From Kingdonia uniflora (Eukaryota; Streptophyta; Magnoliopsida; Ranunculales; Circaeasteraceae): a DNA stretch of 64,000 bases. This document shows, one piece after another, positions 56,761 to 64,000 of this stretch (position 1 is the first letter of the stretch; each line of letters begins with the position of its first letter). The stretch lies in contig JACGCM010001844.1 in assembly GCA_014058105.1 (NCBI GenBank), forward strand, positions 1,550,001-1,614,000. The letters are read 5' to 3'. Made by a program: the position numbers and the translations under genes. The notes under the pieces were generated by a model, which saw nothing but the letters and a program-made list of their open reading frames with translations, was not told the DNA's origin and made no database searches.

Positions 56761-58612
56761 CCAGTGGAAGATCCTGAGTGGGAGGAGTACGATTCTGACC
56801 TTTCAAAGGAAACTATAGAAGATCCACCCACCAAAGCATTTGATGAGTGAGTTGAATGGGTTACGAGGAAAGGTCAAAGACTTCTTACAGATAGATCAAC
56901 AGGACCCGCAGGGTCAGGAATTGGAATCGTATTGATTACCTCTTCTAGCGGCAAAATTAAGAAATCAATCCGCTTGGATTTTGAGGCCTCAAACAACGTC
57001 ATCGAGTATGAAGCTCTCATTCATGGACTCAATCTCGCTCTTGAGCTTGAGGTCCCCAAACTCTTAGTTTACACAGATTCACTACTTACCATTTACCATT
57101 ACTCTGAACAATACAAGAAGAATGGCAAGATGATCGAATACGTAGTCCTCGTTATAAATAGAATGAGCAAGTTCGTGTAAGCAACTCTCGATTATCTTCC
57201 TCTAGGAGAAAATAGACACGCCGATTCCTTGGCATATATAGCTAGGGTCTTAGGTATAGAAGCTCGATATCTTTAGATCAAAGTGATTTCAACCCCCAGT
57301 ATTGATCACATTTTTGCATGCATGATCAACACTGGGGCCGATAAAGGGGGAGACAACAATTAGTGAAAGCCTTTCTTAGTTTATCTCAGTATCAACAACA
57401 AATATGAAGGACCACTTCTAAAAGATCTGAAGGAGCACCGACAGTTGATAGACAACGCAAAGTGCTACACCAATCAAAACAGTACCTTATACTACCATTT
57501 AGTCATAGGGCCTTACCTTAGGTGCCTCTCCAAACAAAAAGTGGATGAGATGCTCTGCAAACTACATGAAGGGACTTGTGGCTCCGATGCCGCAGGTCGA
57601 TCACTGGCAAACATAGCCATTACACAAGAAATATTTTGGTCTAGCATGCGCAAGCAAGCGGAAGAGTACTCACGCAAATGTGATACATGTCAACGACATG
57701 GAAAGATGATACATGCCCCTGCGCTCAAACTCCATGCAAGCAAGGTGTTTTGGCCATTCAAAAGATGGGCACTCGACCTTGTCGGCAAATTTCCTAATTC
57801 TCCAGGTAACTGCCACCACCTACTTGTAACTACCAATTATTTTACAAAATGGGTAGAAACAGTTCCACTCTGTCAAACCAGAGAAGGAGAGGTCATCTCT
57901 TTTATCTAGAAATATATCATCACTCGGTTTGGGTGCCCTCACCTAATTCACATTGATAATGGGCCCTAATTTGTTAGAGAAAAAGTCGTAGCTTTTCTCG
58001 ACAAACACAACATCATTTACTCGCCATCCAATCCCTACTACCATCAAGGCAATGGCCAAGCTGAAATTACCAACAAAACCATCGTAGATGGACTCAAGAA
58101 AAGGTTACACTCACATAAAAAAGGGAATTGGGCTCGAGAACGTCCTCATGTCTTATGGGCATATTGTACTACCCCACATCAATCGATAGGCTATACTCTT
58201 TTCCTTCTTGCCTATGGTACCGAGGCCGTCATTCCCTCCGAATACCATCATCCTGTCAAAGATCATGAGCTAGCTGACAAGGAAAATGAGTTCGAGTTGG
58301 CTTACAACCTCAATTGGATCGATGAAACCAGGGAACACGCCGTCGCTAACCTAAGTCGATATTACCATATGCTGGCCAATTCTTACAACAAACATGTTAG
58401 AAGTCGTAGCTTCCAAATTAATGATCTCATCCTCAGAGAGATACCTCAACACCGTAAAGAGCCTCACGCTGGGAAACTAGCTGACAATTTGGAGGGTCCA
58501 TTCCTTATCACAGGTCTCTCAGGCCTGGGATCATACTACCTCATGACATAAGAGGGAGTCTGCATTTTGAGTCCTTGGAGCACTAGGCGATTGAAATGAT
58601 ACTATCGTTAGG
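56761..58612 (+). pseudogene. Second RNase H and integrase of the Tat-type element
   Basis: Resumes with PVEDPEWEEYDSDLSKE. The archaeal-type RNase H spans about 56880-57290 (GPAGSGIGIVLI, FEASNNVIEYEALIHGLNLA, VYTDSLL). The integrase zinc finger is at about 57540-57690 (H...H, CDTCQRHG). The core has RWALDLVGKFPN (D), IHIDNGPQF (D) and NGQAEITNKTIVDGLKKRL (E), so all three catalytic residues are present. The tail GLGSYYLMT closes the polyprotein. TAG or TAA stops interrupt it at about 57179, 57274, 57907 and 57968. The two RNase H domains place it in the Tat group. Confidence 0.92.
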
Positions 58613-58769
58613 TCCCTTACTACCCCTTTTCAATTTCTTCACTTTTCATTCCAGAAGTGAGATTTCCATCTCCATCCAATGTACATTCTTCTTCAAAATT
58701 TAATGAAACTTATAAGTTTTTCTCCCATACATCTCTATATTTTGTAGATAATACATAGATTAAAGCATA

Positions 58770-59275
58770 AATAATACTAGCTTTCAATCGACATCATATA
58801 AGTTAAATCAAGAATACACTTGGTTTGGCAGACTCTACTAAATCTCCTGCAGTTAGAATAGGGTAGCACTTGCTTTCAATCAAAGGACTCTACCATACAT
58901 AAGATAAGGCAAATATAAAACTAGCTTTCATCTCTTTCAATATGTCTGTGACATCATATCAGTTAAATCAAGAATACACTTGGTTTGGCTGACTCTACTA
59001 AATCCCCTGCGGTTAGAGCAAAGTAGCACTTATTTTTAATCAAAGGACTCTACCAGACATAAGATAAGACAAAAGTAAAACTAGCTTTCATCTCTTTCAA
59101 TATGTCTGCGACATTCTACCAGTTAAATTTAGGTTATGCCTGGTTTGACTGGCTCTACTCAACTCCAAGATTAAAATAAAGGTAATACTAGTTTTCAATC
59201 TAAGAGCTCAACTAGATATAAGATAAGGCAAAGGTAAAACTAGCTTTCATCTCTTAACAAGTTTGCAAAACATAT
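58770..59275. repeat. Three tandem repeats of 150-170 bp after the integrase
   Basis: Units marked by AGTTAAATCAAGAATACACT (58801, 58971, and altered at 59121) and AAAACTAGCTTTCATCTCTT (ends near 58940, 59100, 59258). The third unit has diverged and is shorter. They lie between the integrase and the antisense gene, the usual site of hypervariable repeats in Tat/Ogre elements. Confidence 0.88.
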
Positions 59276-59567
59276 TTTTTTTCCAGGTTTGCATAAAGCC
59301 ACTACAATGGATTATGCTATGCTGTTGGGATGTCAGCTATGCTATATGCTTACCCCTACAACAGGAGGTCGACTAGCCATAAACTCTCGAGTTCGAGCAG
59401 TCACAACAATCTTGCCCTCCTCTATTAATTCTGCAGGTCGAGGGCCTAGATCCATCCCCATGGAACTAATGCAATCTCTCAATCTACATCAACCTTGCAA
59501 ATATATCCCCTTCCTGGCATACAGTCAAATAAGGTATCTCTCTCTAACTTAAGCCTTTTTACTTCTT

Positions 59568-61520
59568 CTACAAAGTAATAATCACCGCCCTTAACAATTC
59601 TAAATCCAAGGCCTGGGTTACAACTAAGTGAGAGAAAATCATCTTCGACCTTTGAAGGCGATCTTCTAATCTCTTGTACCGTACTTTGTGACTCTCCATT
59701 TTTATGTCTATTTGATATGTAAAAGTGATGTTCTCTACAGATTTTTTAACAACTTTAGCTAACTCAGCTCGATTAGTCGCCTCCAAATCAACAACCTGAG
59801 CACGAAGTATTTCGATCTTCTTGTTTAGTTCTTCCACATTTGAAACCTTCTTTAATAATTCCTGTTTATCCTTTATCATAATCTCCTTCCCCCTGATAAT
59901 AGGCTCTAACCCTTTTTCCCTGATAAGAGCAGCGCCCAGCTTTATTTGATAATCTCGTAGTTGCTAAACTTCTTTGCGCATATGTCCTTGATTTTGAGAA
60001 ACATCCCCCTCTAGATCCCTTATTCGAGCTGATAAGCTAACAACATCCCTTGGAGCAAGAGAAACTCTGGCATCATTTTTATTCTTCTTCGAGCACTCGC
60101 CAGCCTCGATGCTTCTGACACACGAATTAGCCTGTGCCAGATCGGTTTTCAATTGACCTACTATCTCATTTAACTCATTACACTTGCGTTGTACCATCCT
60201 AAACTCCATATTTTTACAGAGAAAGTTGTAGTCAATTGTTCAGCTATAACTTTAGACATAGATAGATCGTCTCGAGCTCCCTTTAGCTCATTATCTTTTT
60301 CAACTATTTGCTTCTTTAATTGCCCCAACTTGCTTTTTCTATTTGCCAGATCAGACTGAATTTTCTCTTGCTCATGCGTTTTCCTAGCCAAATCCTCTCT
60401 CAAGCCGGCCATCGATCGATTTAAACCTTCCTCCGATCTTTCTAGAGCATGTATACGGTAACGGGCTATGTCGGCCTCCCTGCTCTTTACCACCAATGCA
60501 TTATTCTAGCTTTTAAGTTTCGCTGCATGTTCTTTTAGCTCTTCAAGCTCTTTTTGCCTTTTCTCAATTTTGGCATCCTTTCCCTTGATCTGTTGAGTTA
60601 GGTCGACAACAGTCTGTGCTGCCTCCACAAACTTGAAGTACACCTTCATATGTTGATCTTCTCTATCTTTATTCGCCTCTCTTATCCTATCAAACTCCTC
60701 TGTAAACTCTCGGTTACATTGACAAGCTTCATCTTTGCGCAAGCGAGCTGACTCCAATTCGACCTGCACATGACAGTTACATTATATTAAGTTCGATTTC
60801 GAACACTCAATCACTGCATAAGACTCATTTATAATAAGATATCTATTTTATGACATCTACTGTGTAAGCTACTTTTGAACTTAAGGTTGAAGTACAATCT
60901 CGGATGGATGCTCCATAACATACTTCAAAGTCTAAGGTATACATTCTTTATATTTTTAGTTTGCCAACAAGCATCTTTTATGCACACCATTCTAGTGCCG
61001 TTTGCACCTGAATCGGTAATGGGTTTTCGGTCCATCTTTACACTCTATTTACTACTTTGTTGCTCTATATTAATGAAGCATACAAATCAAATATTTCTTG
61101 CTCAATTCTAACCTGCAGCTCTGCTTGCGAAGACAACATGGATGCTGAGGTCTCTCTCTCCATAGTAATCTTAACCTCTAAATCTTTTATTCTGAGGCGT
61201 ATGTCCTTAAGTTCCTACAGTAAGGCTTACGAAAGCAACTTAGCCTACAAAATTCTATCCAAAATATGTCTAATCAGTTTACAAATATTCCCAAATATTC
61301 ATACAATCACAGTTCTATCACACTATCCTACCTTCTCATTTTCTAACTTTGGGCATTCGTTGTCATCCCTTTGGTTGTCTCTTACCATCTGGGGAGACAC
61401 GTCATCTCACCCTTCCATAACGCCAGTGGCAACATCTTCAGTCTCTTTATCCTCATCCTCCTCTACATAGGTGTCGGCCCTAATAGCGTCCGCCTCATCT
61501 TCAGAATACCCTTTGGACAT
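59568..61520 (-). CDS. Antisense spliced coiled-coil protein gene at the 3' side of the Tat element, damaged
   Basis: Minus strand. Exon 1, 61520 to about 61330, opens MSKGYSEDEADAIRADTYVE, is acidic, has one TGA, and ends LENEK before GTAGGA. Exon 2, 61216-61133, reads ELKDIRLRIKDLEVKITMER and ends QAELQ before GTTAGA; its acceptor is CTGTAG. Exon 3, 60768 to 59568, is acceptor GTGCAG then VELESARLRKDEA and about 400 residues of heptad-rich helix (KDAKIEKRQKELEELKEHA; KLGQLKKQIVEKDNELKGA; RIRDLEGDVSQNQ; LRAQVVDLEATNRAELAKV). Two shifts and two stops break exon 3. A TATA box stands about 300 bp before the ATG. Some Tat-group elements (Grande, with gene 23) are known to carry an antisense ORF here, so this is probably a decayed member of that class. 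The role is unknown; the coiled coil suggests a structural or binding protein. Confidence 0.65.
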
Positions 61521-61749
61521 AAGGTGACTGTAGGGACCTAACCTCGTTCGGATGGGAAGTTGGTTCTTATAACGTAGAATCAATCCTTAATTTGAGGAGA
61601 CAAACATTTGACCTAAAGTAAGATCTAACTATGGACAAATACTTGTGTAGAGGCCCGAATGTGACTCTCTACGACCTCTGATGAGGATTTTTTAAGACAA
61701 ATCTTATTATTGAAGAGTAAATAATAGGGTTTGAGTGCAAAGTATCTGG

Positions 61750-62235
61750 GTGGTCGAAGGTAAAATGCAATGGGTTGGAGATCATTTTTCTAACCCCTCA
61801 TTGGTTTCCCTTCTCCTCTATTTATAGAGATATAAGGAGCTGAGTCACCAAGTGTGGGTCAGGTTTGCATAATTACTGTCAGGAAATCCTGGCGAGTTAT
61901 GGGCGTCGATCATGCCGGTACTGTTACTGCAACATTTATTGATGATGTCTCTGAACGGCGCGGTGGTTGGACCTGTCACTATAGCTGCACGGGCCAATCA
62001 ATGCGCCGTCTAATATGATGAGATGATTGTCTATCTTATCCTGCTTCGATCGTGTGTTAGTAAGGTCGAAGGATTTCTGTTGTAGTATAATAGTTCGTTC
62101 TCGAAGCTTTGTTTGATGTCGAAGCTTCGTCTTCGGGGGATCTCTGGGGAGTCTGTTTTAGAGATTGAATGGGCTTCGATACATTTGAGTAGGCTGTGAA
62201 GTGAGCTTCGACTACCAGTCGAAGGCTACGAGTAG
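61750..62235. promoter_or_regulatory. Shared upstream region with repeated TCGAAG motifs
   Basis: GTCGAAG or its reverse CTTCGAC occurs at about 61757, 62072, 62103, 62119, 62206 and 62219, including the palindromic GTCGAAGCTTCG. The region lies between the minus-strand TATA at 61818 and the plus-strand TATA at 62411. The same motif recurs at 63844-63980. No ORF of note. Confidence 0.5.
61818..61826 (-). promoter_or_regulatory. TATA box for the antisense coiled-coil gene
   Basis: On the minus strand TATAAATAG, a near-perfect plant TATA box, within CTCTATAAATAGAGGAG. The ATG at 61520 lies 298 bp downstream. Confidence 0.7.
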
Positions 62236-62410
62236 GCTACTACATTCGCCTCCTCTCAGCGAAGGTCTTGAAGCTAAGTGGAGAGGTGTTTGATGAGAAA
62301 ACTGTTTGGTCTTGGGATTTGAGCAGGTTGACTATTGGTTTCCGGGTAGGTAATAAAAGAGGATTTTTAAGATATGTAGGTGGTTATAGGGTAATAAATG
62401 AAGTGAAGGC

Positions 62411-62417
62411 TATAAAG
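62411..62417 (+). promoter_or_regulatory. TATA box for the first small gene
   Basis: TATAAAG, 88 bp upstream of the ATG at 62499. The interval is T/C-rich, as in a plant leader. Confidence 0.6.
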
Positions 62418-62498
62418 ACGGGTTATTACATAGAGGTGTTGTATCCTTTTCTATTTACAGTATTCTTCTGCTTCTTTCTTCTGATTCTGAGCATTTAA

Positions 62499-62837
62499 AT
62501 GGATACCACACCAAACACGTGCTACCAGAAGAGGATGGGGTTCGCCCGTGACCGTCGTATGGGGCAGAAGATGGCAGAACTGCATATAAAGTTTTTTGGG
62601 CAGCATGATCTGAATTAGGACATGCCCGAGATTGTGGGGGTAGGACCTGAGGAGTTCTTCAATGGTGATTCTTATTCTTATCTCTGGGACTAGCTAAGGT
62701 TTTATTTTACGATCGCTGAGAGGTATTATCTCTTTCTGATGGCTCTGGCCGACAGTCTTGTCTCTGTGAAGGAGATCATCGAGGAGCAGAATTCGGCTAC
62801 TGAAGCTGGACCTTCTGGTAGTAGGACCAATGGCTGA
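62499..62837 (+). pseudogene. Small gene 1 of a pair, 112 codons, two premature TAG
   Basis: MDTTPNTCYQKRMGFARDRR starts the frame. LHIKFFGQHDLN is followed by TAG, then DMPEIVGVGPEEFFNGDSYS and YLWD, a second TAG, then IAERYYLFLMALADSLVSVK and a Ser/Gly-rich end, with TGA at 62835-62837. Both TAGs are one C-to-T change from CAG (Gln), the mark of a formerly open frame decaying by methyl-cytosine loss. I know no family for it. It shares layout with the second small gene 0.8 kb on: an Arg-rich start, a DxxMPE/D core, an aromatic Y-x-W, a hydrophobic helix and an acidic or polar tail. Confidence 0.55.
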
Positions 62838-63244
62838 TGAGGTTATCTTTGTATCTTTGTATGTATTTGTTTTTTCTCTGTGGGTGTTTTTTTTTGGGAT
62901 GGTAGTAGAAATGTAATTTGTTTGTTTGAGCGGATGTTTGAAATGGACAAAATATTTTCTGCGTACCTGTATTACTGTTTCTGACTGGTAGTGTAGATGA
63001 ATGTAGACGATTACTCTTATAGGCATGATGTATAATGATATGCTCGAAGTTAATGATGATCGAATGCTCGACGCTAGAAGTATGCTTGACTAGGAGTCCT
63101 CAGGAAGGAGGTTTGAATGCATGTACCGATGAATCAGTTACACCTGGAAGTTGGAAAGTTTGTTTGCTGACTTTTTGAGGCTGGGAATTGAAGGTTGCCA
63201 TTAATTCGGTTAAGGAAGAGGGAAAGTTGTGATGGGTTTGTGAG

Positions 63245-63250
63245 TATAAA
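63245..63250 (+). promoter_or_regulatory. TATA box for the second small gene
   Basis: AGTATAAATGGGG, 82 bp upstream of the ATG at 63327, at nearly the same spacing as for the first small gene. Confidence 0.6.
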
Positions 63251-63326
63251 TGGGGATAGGTTGGAGGGAATTTCTTTATCTATCCTGCAACTTTCTCTCT
63301 ATTTACTGCTTTGTTTGTTGATCAAC

Positions 63327-63644
63327 ATGGCTGAAAACGTACCGGTTCAAGGAGATCAAGCGGCGGTGAGGGCCAGGAGAATCTAGGAGGCCTTGCTAGG
63401 TCTTCAACGGAGGTTCAGAATAGAGGAGCATATTGATGCTAAAATGCCAGACTTTTTTGAAATGGAACCTGGGGCACCACTCTATGACATGCCCTTCGCG
63501 TACTGGTGGGGAATAGTGCAGATGATGGGGCCATTTCCTGGCCATCTGCTATCTCTTCTCAAAGGCTTCGCGGAGGATATAGTAGACCGGGAGGATGAAG
63601 ATGCAGTGGCCGTTGTTGAAGGGAAGCAATCCGTCAACGAATAG
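63327..63644 (+). CDS. Small gene 2 of a pair, 105 codons, one premature TAG
   Basis: MAENVPVQGDQAAVRARRI, TAG (from CAG), then EALLGLQRRFRIEEHIDAKM, PDFFEMEPGAPLYDMPFAYW, WGIVQMMGPFPGHLLSLLKG and an acidic tail ending SVNE, TAG at 63642-63644. No signal peptide or known motif is seen. Compared with the first small gene, the order R-R, D-x-x-MP-D/E, P-x(5-10)-Y-x-W, hydrophobic helix, acidic tail is kept although identity is low. A T/C-rich 3' flank and TGTAATGTTG follow. It may be an extra gene of the Tat-type element or a captured host gene family. The function is unknown. Confidence 0.55.
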
Positions 63645-64000
63645 GGTTCTCTCTTGTATGCTTTCTAGTTGTTGCTTTCCTTTTTTCTTCCTTCTTTTCT
63701 CTTCTCTTTTTTGTATGAAGCCTGTAATGTTGTCTGAGTTGCTGAATGAAAATGGTTTGTGCTGATAACTTGCTTTGTCGAACTGTGCGTACTAGTAATA
63801 CTATCTGATTTGTAATTTGAGGTATTGAAGGGATAATACAGTTGTCGAAATGAATTGTTTGTGTTGGTCGAAGATAAAAATGTCTTTGTCGAAATGAAAG
63901 GTAAACTGCGTCGAAGCTAAAAACTTTATCTGTAAACATGAGATCGTTGAATGGTCAAAGTTTGTGACTGTATTCGGTCGAAGGGTCAAAACTTTTGTGT
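63645..64000. other. 3' flank of the second small gene with TCGAAG motifs
   Basis: T/C-rich to about 63715, then AT-rich. GTCGAA occurs at about 63779, 63844, 63867, 63888, 63910 and 63977, a spacing of roughly 20-65 bases. No ORF is convincing. The window ends here, and a further promoter of the same type may start. Confidence 0.45.

Larger units (their letters stand above)
49839..61530 (+). mobile_element. Tat-type Ty3 retroelement, internally deleted and split by another element
   Basis: Order on the plus strand: LTR, primer site, the first codons of gag fused to the end of reverse transcriptase, RNase H, a 5.7-kb insertion (51060-56760), a second (archaeal-type) RNase H, integrase, tandem repeats, and an antisense gene region. 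The double RNase H is the hallmark of the Tat/Ogre/Retand group. Most of gag, the protease and RT are missing: only about 75 bp separate the gag start from RT-end sequence. The 3' LTR is not visible, so the right limit is uncertain; it may extend beyond the window. Confidence 0.75.

Noticed and set aside
61530..62235. 3' LTR of the Tat-type element starting at TGTAGGGACC
   Set aside because: Only the first dozen bases resemble the 5' LTR; the rest does not align, and no CATTACA end is found.
62694..63026. Minus-strand 110-codon ORF over small gene 1
   Set aside because: It overlaps the better-supported plus-strand frame and its 3' flank; composition is Thr/Lys/Arg-rich without motifs.

Overview
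The window is nuclear DNA of a flowering plant, most likely a eudicot. It is AT-rich, with two intron-containing host genes in a dense field of nested and decayed transposons. Introns follow plant GT-AG rules, and the repeats are typical of plants: a 5S-derived LTR, hAT elements with 8-bp target duplications, PIF/Harbinger, a plant mobile domain gene, LINEs with an RNase H tail, and a Tat-type Ty3 element with two RNase H domains. The species cannot be told from what I see.

Layout. 0-2 kb: a hAT element (707-2018) with an 8-bp duplication, a BED zinc-finger remnant and a host-like exon on the opposite strand. 5-15.6 kb: a plus-strand SKL2 (shikimate kinase-like 2) gene with seven phase-compatible exons ending at 15617; its transit-peptide exon is not visible. 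Its introns hold a LINE tail, a complete TRIM-size LTR element (7857-9466), a short LTR element with a MITE inside one LTR, a second copy of that MITE, and a duplicated exon-intron junction. 17.2-17.7 kb: three well-phased exons of an unrecognised minus-strand gene. 20.3-23.8 kb: a minus-strand LTR element holding 5S-rRNA-like LTRs around a Ty3 reverse transcriptase fragment. 24.9-29.0 kb: a minus-strand RCD1/SRO gene (WWE, PARP-like and RST domains) with a LINE fragment in an intron.

30-39 kb: a solo LTR with a perfect 5-bp duplication, a decayed LINE, then an LTR element (35092-38840) whose right LTR holds about 1.95 kb of foreign gene-like DNA. 40-49.6 kb: the 5' end of an unknown minus-strand gene, a broken plant mobile domain gene, a minisatellite ahead of a TATA box and broken ORF, and a decayed PIF/Harbinger element with transposase and Myb/SANT partner.

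49.8-64 kb: a Tat-type Ty3 element on the plus strand, missing gag to RT and split by a complete minus-strand Ty3 element (51060-56760, duplication CCAGT). The solo LTR at 30 kb is from the same family as that insertion. Beyond the Tat integrase lie three tandem repeats, then an antisense spliced coiled-coil gene with a TATA box, a region rich in TCGAAG motifs, and two small plus-strand genes of similar build, each with a TATA box 80-90 bp before its ATG. This 3' gene cluster is the least explained part of the window.
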